This document shows, in pieces, positions 36,220-49,389 of a stretch of 64,000 nucleotides of DNA. The DNA is from Glycine soja (Eukaryota; Streptophyta; Magnoliopsida; Fabales; Fabaceae). The stretch is taken from NCBI RefSeq assembly GCF_004193775.1, contig NC_041021.1, forward strand, positions 320,001-384,000, written 5' to 3'. Position numbers and translations under genes: made by a program. Under the pieces are notes generated by a model. The model saw only the letters and a program-made list of their open reading frames with translations, did not search any database and was not told the DNA's origin. Every line of letters starts with the position of its first letter. Within the stretch, counting starts at the first letter, position 1.

Positions 36220-39200
36220 TATCTCCAATGCTTTTGTGATCATTTTATTTGGACATTGTCAGAGTTCCATTCGCCAATATAGGCTAACTGAAGTTGGCTA
36301 AGATTAATCGGGTTACATTGGACTCTGACGTGAATATTATGTTTTTGTGATTGAGCCCCAAAAATGGGTACTGTTGAATTTTTTTGTAAATAGGCCTCAA
36401 TGAAAAAAAGGTTTGGTAAATTAGCCTGTACCTTAACGTAGTTTCACATTATTTTTTTTTTTGAGAAAAAGGGTAATGCAGACAGTATTTTAAAATAAAT
36501 TTAAGCCAATGTGGTTAAACGATTAAATATTATTAGATGTCAGTGTAAAGAAAAACAGGACAAAACTAAGTCTTTTCAAATAATCATAAAAGGATTTTAT
36601 ATTACTTGTACACCTATTTTCTAATAAATAAAAAAGAAAAAAGAAAATAAAAATCCATCAACAATAATTTCTCAAAATGGGTATTAGTGTAGTATTACCT
36701 TAAAAGAAGGAAGGAAACGGCTTTTGGAAGTGCCTGTGTTGCTGGAATAAAAGCAAGTGAAAATGACTTATAAAATAGCTATAGTCTATAGCCAAAATCA
36801 TCAGGCATCAAATGCATCCAGTGAATTCAACTGCAGGTGCGCCAAACATGACTCACTTTGATTTTCAAAGTTGTCTTTGCTCTCACAACTTTAGAAACAT
36901 GGATAATGACTGAGAGTTCTCTTTGAATATTAGTTCAAAGAACAACCACATGTGTGATTCTCTTTGACTTTTAAAGGGGTTCTTTGCTCTCACAGTCCTT
37001 AGAAATATGACTAATAATAATTGAGACTCTTTGAATTAATCATTCAAAATGATCTCCCACATTTCTGATTCTTTTTTATTTTTATAAGGTTGCACAGTTA
37101 TAACTATTGCAATCGCTGATTCTTCATACCGCTTTTTAACTATCTCCGCAAGACATCTAAGAAGTAATTAAGAAATAAGTAAAGCCTCCGTTTTTACTGC
37201 CTCAAACTGGTAATAATTTCTAAATTGAACTTCAAACAAATTAAGCAAGTTAGACATATGTATGTATTGCATTTTATCTACGTACTGGTTCTCGGTGGCT
37301 CTTGTGGACGCCATACTCATCATCTTCAGTCGTCGTCTTCTATTATCTACATATATAGACGGCATTTGATTAAAATTAACACATAATAACAAGTTAGAAC
37401 ATATCACTTATTAACAAAAGAGCACTTAGCTTACTGGACTCTATCTTAATTTATTGAACATGGTATTGGTAAATTGAGGACTTTCCTAACACTGTTATTA
37501 AATGCATATACTTTGGACCATTAAAGTTCAAATTAATTATAATTTTATAGGACGTAACAGCTATTAGTCAAATTAATTTGTGGTTTTTCTATTGTATATC
37601 TGTATGTGTCATTATGATTTATTATCTCCATTTCTATATGAAATACATTTTTAAAATTTATTTATCTTTTTTTATAAGATACTTTAATTTTCAAATTACC
37701 CTGTGAATTTTTTATACTTAAATATCTTTAATTATTTTACAATAAATACTGTTAATTATAAAGCAATAAGATTTTAAGATTGAATAATAGGACTAATGCA
37801 CATTTGTTAATTAATTAATTAATTAATTAATTAATTAATTAGGTGGAGAGTAATTAAGTAAAAAGAGTAAGATTTTATTTAAAGGAGTAAAAAGAGTAAG
37901 ATGATGAGTCTTAATAATAACTTTAAAGAAGATTTAAAAATAATATAAATTATTAATAAATTTAATGATATTATTTGTTAACTAAATTTTTAGGGACGCA
38001 AACGTTGAACAATTTTCTGGACTAATTAAGTGTCCAAGATATATAACGTTTCTTTACATCGATAAATAGAATATTAATTGATAGCTAGCAAGAAATTTCA
38101 AGTTTTAACTTTACTTGACATAAGGCATGCATGCCCTTCATTTTAAGGCACCACTTTTTCCAGTGGTTAGTTCACTAATGTTGAAAAAACTCTTCAACAA
38201 AGAAAGAAATTCAAAACTTTAAATATATTCTACTGCAAAAGGACAAGTTGTCAACTTTTCCAAAAACTTTAGTCAAAAACCTACTCAAATATAAAATTCA
38301 TAAACACACAAAATTAACTACCTCATCAATGATGCCATTCCAACGCACATGTAGTCAATTATGCCAATGTCAAATATCATTAAAAAATTATACTATCTAG
38401 AGAGTCATTATTCCTAAGGATAATTTATATGCTGACGACTGAGTATTGACCTAAAGAGAGACTTAAAAAATAAATTTGAGATTATTTATTTTAAATGAGA
38501 GAAGATTATGTTAGTTATTTTATTGATTGAGTCATATACTTTGGTAGAGTCATATGTAAAACTATATTGTATTTGAGAATAATTGATCTATCTAACAGCA
38601 AAAATTTATGTTTGATTTATATTATATGTTAAAATTTTCAAGATCAATTATATGATCCTTTATTAAAATATCAAGAAAACATATTGTGGAATTCATATTG
38701 TGAAAGTTTAGAAAAAAATTATTTTACTCATTTCTTCAAACAAGAAATTTTCACTCTTTGTTATTCTTATTCTCTTTTAAAGAATTTGTCTGTTTTCTTT
38801 ATTTGTTTCAATCCTTGAACAATTCACTGATACTAAGAGAGAATTTGCGATTCTAAGAGAAAAAATTGTTTATTCTTACATAAGAATTATGGTAAGTAAT
38901 TTGAAATTTGTTTAATCGATCTTTCTTTATCTATTATTTCTATTATTTTAATTAATCTAATATATTATTATACTAACATCTTTTAAAAATAAAAAATAAC
39001 AATCTAATATTTTAAAATAATTTAATAATCTTTTCCCTTACTAAAAGAGATATTTAGATATTCTTATCTAAATAATTATTGAATTATTTTTAGGGTGTTA
39101 CATCAATGATAATTACATATCATAGACAAGATTAATCTTTGATCCATTAGATTAAGAATCACCAATTATTTCTCACTCATCAAAAAAAAAAAAACCTCTT

Positions 39201-39279
39201 TTACTTTATATAAAGTAATGAGAGACACTTGTTTTATTAGTAGAATCCTTACCTTTGCACCGGTCTTGTGAATTGTGCC
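36220..39279. other. Intergenic A/T-rich region
   Basis: This holds the 3' untranslated region of the sacsin-like gene, of unknown length and with no canonical AATAAA recognised close to the stop. About 3 kb of A/T-rich DNA follows, without convincing genes or transposon ends. Confidence 0.5.
37806..37842. repeat. (TTAA)n microsatellite
   Basis: About nine tandem TTAA units form a perfect self-complementary run in intergenic DNA. Confidence 0.9.
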
Positions 39280-39287
39280 TATATAAA
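39280..39287 (+). promoter_or_regulatory. TATA box of the intact O-methyltransferase gene
   Basis: TATATAAA in the context GCCTATATAAAC lies 84 bp upstream of the ATG at 39364. The same GCCTATATAAAC is present 60 bp upstream of the second copy's start, so it is a conserved part of the duplicated promoter. Confidence 0.7.
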
Positions 39288-39363
39288 CAGTACCGAAACC
39301 TCAAAGAAAGCACACATCATTAGAAGTGAATTTACAAAGAAATTCAAAAGCAAAGCAAGAATC

Positions 39364-41574
39364 ATGAATTCCAATATTTGCAATTGGAAACAAAATCAGG
39401 TTCTTCCCACAGAGGAAGCAAAGGGGGATGACACTTACCTCTCAGCTTTGACACTATGCTTCAGCCGAATTTTCCCTGCAATCTTGAACGCTGCTGTTGA
39501 TCTGAATTTGTTTGATATCATAGCCAAGGCAGAGAGTTCATCTTTGTCAGCCTCGGAAATTGCTTCTTTGCTGCTTCCAAATCCACACCCTCAATTGGCT
39601 AATAGGCTTGAACGCATATTGCCTGTGTTGGCAAGTTACTCTCTTCTCAATTGCTCCATTCGCACCAATGAAGATGGTGTGAGAGAGAGACTCTATGCTC
39701 TCTCACCAATTGGTCAATACTTTGCGTGTGACAACGATGGAGGCTCTTTGGGTCCTCTCTCAAGCTTATTTCATCGTGGATATTTTCACGTCTTGTAAGT
39801 AACCATGCATTTATTTCTTTTTTTTTTCAGAGACAAATATTAATTTGTTAAAGTGTTAATTTTTATTAATAAAAGAGATTAAATTCTTATTTTTTTCTTT
39901 TTTAATCATCCTATACATTTTATATATCTCTACCATGCATTTCCTCTAAGAGTAATATTATTCTCTTACTAAAAAAATTCAAATTCATCGTGTTTTTTTT
40001 TTACATTTTTCTTTATATTACTCCCTCGTATTGCTCATTATTGTAGAAAGTATGGTAAAAAAAAAATTGGAATAACAATATTACTTATTACTTGTTACTT
40101 AAAGCTATTTACGTTAGATAAATTTCTTAACAAGTATTCACTATAGGGTAAAAAATCATAGGAAATAAAGAGAAAAGATGAATCAAATTGATATAAAATT
40201 AACTTATATATATCTTAATTTATGAATAAGTTATATGAAACAACTTATAAAAAGTTAAAAGGCACAAGTTAATGTTAATTTTTGGAGAGAAAAAATTATT
40301 TATTTCACCTTTTTAAATTTTTTTTGCTAATAGATTTTCCTTATCCAACCAAATTGTGACTCTTATTTCACGAAGGACAACATGTCTCATTGACTTTTTT
40401 TAGCAGCAATAATGTATGAACATATTATTACTTTAAATATCTCATTAATATTTATCATTTTTTTTCCAATCTTGTCATATCACTCATCTACTTTTATCTC
40501 TACCTGCTCTTCTATTTTATTTTAGTTTAGTTTTGAGTGTCCACTAGCTAGAGTTTAGATTCCTACCAATTATTTTCTGTTTTCAATACATTAAATAGGA
40601 AGGATGTAAAGGATGCAATTATGGACCCTAACAACAACGACCATTTCCAAAATGTCCATGGAATGCCTCCTTATCAATATATGAAGACAGACGAAGAACT
40701 TAATAAACTATTTAACAAAGCGCTAGCTCAAACTGGTCCACCTGCAATGAAAATGCTCCTTAAACTATACAAAGGATTTGAACAAGTATCAACACTGGTT
40801 GATGTTGGAGGTGGAGTTGGTGAGACCTTAAAACAGATTATCTTTGACTACCCATCGATCAAAGGAATTAATTTTGATTTGCCTCAAGTGATTCAAGATG
40901 CACCACCCCATCCAGGTAACATAGTATTTTAATTAATGATGGAGCAATTGAGTTCCAAAAAATTGAAATATTAAGTTTATTCGTTAAGGAATCTAACTCA
41001 ATTGATTGAACAAAGTATATAAAATATTATAAATTAATTTCTTGATATTGTCTTTAATTTTCATGAATAAAAAATTCTTAACATTTTTTTTTAATGAATA
41101 GGAATAGAACATGTTGAAGGAGATATGTTTGAAAGTGTTCCCAAGGGTGATGCCATTTTACTTAAGGTTAGTGAGCTATGCCAAATAATCAAATATAAAT
41201 TTAAAACAATTCAAATAACATAAAATGTTGTAACTAATCACATTTTTTTTTCTTTCTGTATCTTGTGATTTCAGCTTGTATGTCACAATTGGTTAGACGA
41301 AGACTGTGTAAAGTTTTTAAGGAATTGCCACAAAGCTTTGCCACAACATGGGAAGGTGATTGTTATAGACTATATAATTCCAGAAGTTCCGGATTCAAGC
41401 AAAATTTCTATGCAAACTTGTGTTGCTGATAGTCTCATGTTTTTAGTAACAAGTGGAAAGGAAAGAACTGAGAAAGAATTTGAGAGCTTGTGCAGGAATT
41501 CTGGATTTTCTGGATTTCATGTTGCATGTAGAGACTCACCGTCGGTTCTATCAGTGGTGGAATTTTATAAATAA
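39364..41574 (+). CDS. SAM-dependent O-methyltransferase, chalcone/isoflavonoid type (4 exons)
   Basis: Exons 39364-39794, 40599-40915, 41102-41166 and 41275-41574 total 1,113 nt and encode 370 aa, the usual size of plant class II (COMT-like) O-methyltransferases. The N-terminal dimerisation domain contains ILNAAVDLNLFDIIAKA. The SAM-binding loop is LVDVGGGVG (about residues 210-218), followed by GINFDLPQVI and GDMF. The catalytic His is His275 in LVCHNW, and ERTEKEFE carries the likely catalytic Glu. The closest family I recognise is the legume isoliquiritigenin 2'-O-methyltransferase (chalcone OMT) group, so the substrate is probably a phenolic such as a chalcone or isoflavonoid; this is inference. 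An in-frame ATG at 39268 lies upstream of the TATA element and was rejected. It is the first of three tandem copies and the only intact one. Confidence 0.9.
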
Positions 41575-41593
41575 AATTTATGCTATTACTTGT

Positions 41594-41671
41594 GAAGGAT
41601 GATGACGAGCATCATAAATAAAATCAGTTCTTGAAGGATGATGACGAGCATCATAAATAAAATCACTTATC
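41594..41671 (+). repeat. 39-bp tandem duplication containing poly(A) signals
   Basis: Two near-identical 39-bp units start at 41594 and 41633 (GAAGGATGATGACGAGCATC). Each contains AATAAA (41617-41622 and 41656-41661). A further AATAAA overlaps the OMT stop codon at 41570-41575. The 3' end signals of the gene are thus multiplied. Confidence 0.8.
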
Positions 41672-43119
41672 ATATTTATGCTATATATCACTTAGAATTT
41701 GGATATGTTAGCAATTTTCATAATGTTGAAGGAAGAATATTGTACCAAATCATAAAAGGAAATAATGTCTAATGATTCTAATCTATGAAGAATCTATTTT
41801 ATTGATGATGATGTTGTCTTTCTTAGAGCTTCCACTTTGATAATTTTTATGCATGCAATAGCTTGGCTTAAGTCAACAACACATTGGATATGCCTTTATT
41901 CTTTTTTTTTTATTCTTTTTATTTTTGAAGCAGCATCCCCCTTAGGATAGCGATCAAGCTCAATCCAAGTGTTATACACTCGTGTTCTGGTTTCAGTTTA
42001 AAATTTGTGATTGTAATTATTAAGTATATATCAAAATGATTTAAAATTAATTTTATCAAAATTAATATTTTCTAACTTTAAAATAAACGGACACTTAATT
42101 AATTGCATCAACAATATACTATATAAATTATTTCATTCTTATTATAGATCATTTTATTAGCCCAAAACATGTTATACAAAACACATATGTAAAGGAATAT
42201 TAATTAATTGTTTAATATATTTAAATATTTTTATATTTTTAAAATACATTTTTTTTATTTTTATAAAAATATTCATTTTTAACTCTTACAATTGTAAAAA
42301 AATATATATATACTTTTAATCATTAGTTAGAATAAAATTACACTATCTATTCCGTTAAATATAACGATTAATGTGCATGATTAAAAATTTAATAAAGATT
42401 AATATTAAAAACACCATATTTTAGGTACATCAAACTTTTTCAGTATTTACTAATACGAAGTATCAAACGGATATCCAAAAGAAAAACGAAATAACGAATG
42501 CAGCAATATTTAGTCCCAGTCCAAATAGTCAAGGCCAACACCCAACTCATAATAAATGTCATAGATAGCGGCCAAGTCGACTAGGACCTCATTTCATTCC
42601 AATAAATATTCATTTAAAATTACAAAAATAAAAAGAGAGAAATATGATAAATGAAAATAAAAAAATAAATAAATGAGAATATACGAGAAATAAAGAGTAA
42701 ATTACAGTATTTGGGTGAAAAGAGACAAAGAGTAAATTACAGTATTTAGGTTGAAGAGAAATAGTACGATAAACTCTAATATTTTTAAATTATTTTCCCT
42801 TTTTCTCCTTTTTGTGAAACAACAACAAAAATTTCATCCTCGAAGAAATTAAGAGATATGTCTACATTTAATATTTAATCCTACTCAAAAGAGGATTACT
42901 TCCAAAAAAATAACAAATCTTGATCCTTGGTGTTTTTATATTTTTAGTATCTATTGTAAAGTGTGACGTTAAATGATTATCAATTATAATTTTTTAGCAG
43001 AAATGACAAAACAATTAATATGTCGCATCAATAACAGCTGGAAAAAAAAACTATTAATAAAATGGCTTCGAGTGATTATTCTTCTAAGGATTAGTTACAT
43101 GTGATGGAGAAATAATGCC
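41672..43119. other. Intergenic region between OMT copies 1 and 2
   Basis: A/T-rich spacer DNA with no gene or defined transposon seen. A short direct duplication (GAGTAAATTACAGTATTTGG, near 42700 and 42730) is visible. Confidence 0.5.
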
Positions 43120-43127
43120 TATATAAA
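43120..43127 (+). promoter_or_regulatory. TATA box of OMT pseudogene copy 2
   Basis: TATATAAA in the same GCCTATATAAAC context as the intact gene, 60 bp upstream of the residual ATG at 43180. Confidence 0.6.
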
Positions 43128-44160
43128 CATTATAAAAATTGAAGAAGGTACACAGCAACTAAACATTAGTAATTAAAAAATGAGTTCCAATTCCAAAGAA
43201 GTAACAAAGGTCGAGGACCCTTACCTGCAGTTCTAAATGCTGCTATTGATCTCAATTTGTTTGATATCTTAGCAAAGTCACAAAGTTCATGTGATTCAAC
43301 TTTATCAGCTTCTGAAATTGCTTCTTTGCTTAATAATCAACACCCACAATTGGCAACTAGGCTTGAACGCATATTAATAACCTTTGTTGGCAAGTTACTC
43401 TCTTCTAAATTGCTCCATTCGCACCAATGAAGATGGTAAGAGAGAAAGAGTTTATGCTCTCTCACCGGTTGGTCAATACTTTGCATTTGATAAGGATGAA
43501 GGAAACTCTTTGGCTCCTCTATCAACTTTAATCCATCGTGGATTTCATGACATGTGGTAATTACTAATCATTTGTTTACAAAGAAAGACTTCATTGAAAA
43601 GGATGCAATTGTGGACCCTAACAACAATAACCATTTTGAATATGTGCATGGAATACCACCATATGATTATATGGAGAAAAATGCAGAGCTGAATGACATT
43701 TTTTTTTTACAAAGCAAGAATCCTCGATGCCCCACTAGAATTGAAAAGGGCACTCAAATTATACATAGGATTTGAGAGAGTGTCAATACTGGTTGATGTA
43801 GGAGGTGGAGTTGGAGAGACCCTCAAACAACTTCTCCCAAAATATCCTTCAATGAAAGGAATTAATTTTGATTTGCCTCAGGTGATTCAAAAAGCACCAC
43901 CTCATCAAGGTAACATACATTAGTTTTTCTTTAATTTATATAAATAAACTGACTATAAATATTTTGAAAGATGGGTTGGGTTTTGAGGAAAGAAATGTAG
44001 AATAAGTTTTGCCAAAATTATTAATTAGAAAAACTCATTATTGTTTGAAGGTATAGAGCATATTGAGGGAGATATGTTTGAAAGTGTTCCAACTGGTGAT
44101 GTCATTTTGATGAAGGTTAGTGAACTACATGAGGGTTCAATTTTATATTTTTAAACAATT

Positions 44161-46301
44161 CACTACAAGAAACAAGCTCGTTTGCCAGGGGCGGATTCCC
44201 TGGGAAAAGAACAAAAAGCCCTGGGAAATGGACGTTTGCCAGGGATTTTGCCAGGGGCTGAATCCCTGGGAAAAACGCCCATCGCAAATCAGTTTGCCAG
44301 GGATTTCACCCCTGGCAAAAAAACGAGGGGCTGGCCCTGGCAAAATCCCTGACAAAATCCCTGTCAAAATCTCTGTCTTAGCCCCTATCTTCTCACTGAT
44401 TTAATTTAACAAACAGTTTAACTTTTAAAAAATATCAGACTTTTGACTACACAAATTTAAAAACCGATTTTCCTCTAAATTAAAAAAAACAGTTTTAGTA
44501 AATAACCAGTTTTCCATAATAATTAACAAAATGCTATGTATTTTTGTGCATTCTAGTATAACAATAACTACACATAATCCACAAATCTACCTAAAAAGCA
44601 TATATTCAACAACATGCATATATTCTATTTTGTTAAAAAATAAAAAAACATGCATATATATTCCATAAATAATTTGAATATTCAACAACATGCATATATT
44701 CAATAACATCCAACATCATCATCAACATATATCATTCTATATAACATATTTAACAAACAGTTTAACTTTTAAAAAATATCAGACTTTTGACTACACAAAT
44801 TTAAAAACCGATTTTCCTCTAAATTAAAAAAAAAGTTTTAAAAAAACAGTTTTAGTAAATAACCAGTTTTCCATAATAATTAACAAAATGCTATGTATTT
44901 TTGTGCATTCTAGTATAACAATAACTACACATAATCCACAAATCTACCTAAAAAGCATATATTCAACAACATGCATATATTCTATTTTGTTAAAAAATAA
45001 AAAAACATGCATATATATTCCATAAATAATTTGAATATTCAACAACATGCATATATTCAATAACATCCAACATCATCATCAACATATATCATTCTATATA
45101 ACATATTTATTAAAATTTCGAATAAAAACAAAGAAAAAATGTTTTACTCTAATTAAACAGTTTTAAAAATAACAGTTTTATTATACATTTTTTTCTCTAA
45201 TTTTAACATTTTTTCTAACTAAACTGTTTTATAAACAGTTTTAAAAATGTTAACATCATATATTATATATAAACAGTTTTATATAAACAGTTTTATTAAA
45301 CAGATCATGCAAAATTAAACAGTTTTATTAAACAAAAAAATTATACAGTTTCTAATTAAACAGTTTTATTAACAACAAAATTCGAAATATATATAAACAT
45401 CATATATTATAACACATCATGCAAGTAGAAACATCATATTTTCTTTGACAGATCATGCAAAATTATAACATCATATATATAAACATCATATATCTAAAAT
45501 TATAAGTAGAAAAATTACTAACTTGTTGAAGCTTGAGAGAACAAATTCAGAGAGCAAGGAGCAGCAGGAGGAGGCAAATTTGGACACTGATACAATAAAA
45601 AATATTTATGTTAATAAGTAGTAACAAATAAAAACAGAAAAATATAATAAGTGAAAAGAGTGTTACCAAATTATAGAACAAGTGTATGAACTGAATGATA
45701 ATGGACTGAAAATGAACTGGTGAGGATGGAAATGGAAACCGAAAATTTTTCTAAGTTTCAAAAACACAACACTGAGCATGAGGATAAACACGCGGTTTGG
45801 CTATATAGTGTAAAAAAACCCAGGGAATAACTCACGGAATGCCCCTCGCAAAACAACAGAGTCAAAGGCTAACCTCCTAGCTTCAGCTATATGAGCAGAA
45901 CGGTGCAGCTAGGAAAGCAGGGATTCCTTTTTGCCAGGGGCTGCAAGCCATTTCCGAGGGGTAACACCCCTGTCACGTCTGGGCCGCACAGCTTTTTGCA
46001 GTGCATGGTCATGTCGTGTTGACTTATGGGAAGATTCCGTCAGCTTTACAGAAAACGAGGGCATACCCGTGTGTTTGGCCGTGTGAAAACAACATGCTGT
46101 TTTAAAATTCATTTCCCGCTCTTTTTTTTGCCAAGGCTTTTGTATTTTTGCGAGGGACAAACCCCTGTGTAAATGTAAGTGGTCCCAGCCTTCTCAAATG
46201 TCATTTTGCCAGGGGTTTCCTTGGCTTAGTCCCTGGGAAATTTGCCAGGGGTTAATGTCCCTGTCAAAAATCCCTGGCAAATGGGCATATTTCTTGTAGT
46301 G
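44161..46301. mobile_element. Non-autonomous CACTA (En/Spm-type) DNA transposon, 2,141 bp
   Basis: The ends are perfect 12-bp inverted repeats, CACTACAAGAAA at 44161 and TTTCTTGTAGTG ending at 46301, flanked by the 3-bp target duplication ATT (44158-44160 and 46302-46304). Both subterminal regions are dense in TTTGCCAGGG and its complement CCCTGGCAAA, as expected of CACTA transposase-binding repeats. No transposase or TNPA-like frame is present; the open frames near 44120-44404 are just these repeats. It inserted into intron 3 of OMT copy 2 and would need an autonomous partner to move. Confidence 0.93.
44405..45105. repeat. 344-bp tandem duplication inside the CACTA element
   Basis: The block beginning TTTAACAAACAGTTTAAC at 44405 is repeated at 44749. 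It ends in the same ATCATTCTATATAACATATT sequence, with one small A/T insertion in the second copy. The near identity points to a recent internal duplication. Confidence 0.88.
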
Positions 46302-46659
46302 ATTCAAGATGTAGCATAAATAACTTTTAATTACATTTTCTTATTTTTTGTCTTTGGTCATTTCAGTTTGTATGTCACAGTTGGGCAGATGAAGATGGTA
46401 TAAAGTTTCTAAGAAATTGTCACAAAGCCTTGCTACAACATGGAAAAGTGGTTGTTTTCGAATATATAATTCCAGAAGTGCCGAATCCAAGGTATATATC
46501 TAAGCATACTTGTACTCTAGACAATGTCATGTTTTTAGCACAAGGTCGAAGAGAAAGAACTCAGGGTGAATTTGAGAACTTGTGGAAGGTTTTTCCAAGT
46601 TTGATGTTGCAAGTAGTGACATCTCATCTACGCTAGGAGTGATGGAATTCTATAAATAG

Positions 46660-47520
46660 ATATTGCAGAGTAGTAATTTGATATGATAGCTCTATCAAAT
46701 GTTACATTGATGACTTAAAAGACTTTAAATAAATTGGGCCTAGGTTAATTGTTAGCACTTAGCAGTTGCCTTTTACTTTTAATTTAAGTTCCCTATAATC
46801 TGATGTTGGCACAAGGAATGTTATTCCAATGGTTAGCAACTATATATCAGATTATTTATGTTATATTGCTTTTGAGACTATGGAATCATGAATAAAAAGT
46901 TTCTAGTTTTCTTTTATCCCTTTGTTCTACTTTCTTTAGCATAACTCTAGATATTGAATAAATAGCAGCAACACCCTAACAATTTGGTGCTTTCGTTCGC
47001 TGCCACAACGCTTCCTAATTAAAGTTGCTGGTCAAGAAATTGATGAAGCTCTATAATAACTAATGTATGTCTAATTACTGGGAGGGTTGGGAGCTTTACA
47101 GACTCAAATGGAAAACTAGCAAATGCTCTCTTTCAACAAACCATATATGATTCCTTTAAGGAGCATGTGAGTTCGATGTCATTTCGTTACAATAAATTCT
47201 CATACCTTGCAAGAATTTACGAGAAACATTATCAAATATATGACAGAAAATAGACACACATAAACTCACAAGACACAAAAATTTTAACGTGAAAACTGCA
47301 TTAATATAAGGATAAAAATCACGTTAAAACTAAAAAATATATAGCTTCACTCTTATCAATAAGGGTTAAAAAAAATCTCCAACAAATACATATGTTTACA
47401 ATTAGAGGTGTTGTTGATATTTTCTCATTCAACAAACTATGGAGTTTTTCGTTTATAATTAGAGTTTTGCATATATAATTTTCACTATATAAAAGTCTAC
47501 AACTAAGATGAAATCTCTAT

Positions 47521-47574
<54 letters not shown>

Positions 47575-49389
47575 TTCCGTGGTCATCATGTGTCGACAGA
47601 CAAGGCTAAAAAATACTAAACCTTTGTGGCCATAATATTATTGATGGGTTTATAAATATATAATTTTTATCTTTAAATTATTAATTATTCAGAATTTACT
47701 ACTAATAATAATAAATAGTTTTTATTTGGGCATTTGTGTATCTTTAAATAAACAAGTTATAACTTAATAAAGAAAAATAATTATAGACGTATTCTTGTGC
47801 ATGACTTATAACCAATGTTTGTGTGATGATAAAAAAAGAATAAAGGGAAAAAAGTATGAGAACACATCTACAAACTGATGTAGAACAAAAAGTATGGGCA
47901 GAATTTTACAACCATGCATCGTTGATCAGCGGACTGTTTCCCTTTCTAATCCATTTTTCTTTATTTTGGCAAATATATGACTTTTCACGTCAAGAAGCGC
48001 CAATTTTTTGACTTATCAAAACAATATGGGTATACCTTTCAGTATTAAATAATACAAACCGTAAAATGGTGAAGACCCATGACAACGAAATTTGTACATG
48101 TACCTGCTCCAATTTTCATAAAAAATAAAAAATATCCGAGTTGATTGGGTTTAAAAATTACCTTGATATTTTTATTTTTGGGGTAAGTTCAGAAATGAGG
48201 ATGTCACTATCGACTCTGTACTCTACTCATATCTGTTCCGATAAAAAAATTATTAAATTTTTTTACATAATTTAAGATTTTTTTTTATATTTTTGTAGAC
48301 AGATGCACTATAATAAATATATTGATAAATAAGCAGTTAAAAATATATGTGTAAAAATTAATTTATTTATTTTAAAATCAAATTTTTAATATAATTTAAA
48401 AAAAAATTATTTTACAAATCTAAACCATGAACGGGAGAAGAACAGAAATACCAGATACTCAATAAGAATGAAATGACAAAGTTTACCCGCATCAAACATC
48501 ATAGACGAGTACAAAAATATATTAAGGAGTGAAGATAGAAAATTAGAAAAACAATAGCCCATTCTCATTCCGCCCAATTCACATATCTAGTCATTGACAA
48601 GGTAAACACCTACTCAAAATGAAAGTAATAGATAGCATCCTCGTCCATTAGGTCATTTCATTCCAACAACCAATCAATTCAAGTAACACATATATTAAAA
48701 TTGGCACATTAGTCCGAGGAGTAATTATAGAGTTTTTTTTATCCAAATAATACAAATAAATTAATTATTTACAAAAAAATATATATCTAAAATTTTATTT
48801 ACATGAATGATACATTTTTCTATTCAAAGTGAAAAATCTGTTTTTCTCAAATCGATTTCTCCTGTTTTTTCTTTTCCTAGTTTAAACGTTTCTTTAATAT
48901 TTTTTAAATGATTTCTTAACTTTTTTTCTTTTCTTTTTATAAATTTTTTTTTGGGATTTTTTTTAAAAAAATTGTGCTATATTTTATGTTTTGTCTATAT
49001 TAATTGTTTATATTTTATGTTTTGTTTAAATTGAAAATAATATTATTGTGCATATGTTGTTGTTAACTCTTTTTTTGCATATTTTTTGTTTTATCATTTT
49101 TTGAATAGTTGAAATCCTTTGTATTTTCATTTTATTTGATTATTAAAATAATAATTGAAATAAAAAACGTATTTAACCAACAAATTAAATTGAACTAAAA
49201 TATTTAATTACCAAATAGATATAAAATTACAAACAATAGAATAAAATATTTAAATTTAAAACAATACAACAACATTTTTAAACTACAAACGATATGACAT
49301 AAACTTAACGTTGTTGAGTTGAGCCTATACGGTGGAGACATTTATTTTTGAATGGTATGGGATGCACATATGGAATGTTGTTTTGAATG
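46660..49389. other. Intergenic region between OMT copies 2 and 3
   Basis: A/T-rich DNA with no gene recognised. It contains a (TA)n microsatellite at 47526-47569 and otherwise only homopolymer-rich sequence. Confidence 0.5.
47526..47569. repeat. (TA)n microsatellite
   Basis: A perfect run of about 22 TA/AT dinucleotides in intergenic DNA. Confidence 0.92.

Larger units (their letters stand above)
43180..46659 (+). pseudogene. O-methyltransferase copy 2, disrupted
   Basis: All four exon regions are recognisable: 43180-43556, about 43584-43909, 44051-44115 and 46367-46659. Lesions are several. A deletion near 43223 removes the part of exon 1 before PAVLNAAIDLNLFDIL and shifts the frame. Further frameshifts occur near 43378 and in a T-run near 43699. 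Intron 1 is reduced to about 27 bp (804 bp in copy 1), too short to splice. There is also a frame break near 46590. The SAM loop LVDVGGGVG and the His motif VCHSW remain readable. A 2.1-kb CACTA element sits in intron 3. No functional product is expected. Confidence 0.9.

Noticed and set aside
39268..39363. N-terminal extension of the intact O-methyltransferase from ATG 39268
   Set aside because: It would start upstream of the conserved TATA element and family proteins begin near the ATG at 39364.
44120..44404. Open frames on both strands near the left end of the CACTA element
   Set aside because: Made of TTTGCCAGGG subterminal repeats; not protein coding.
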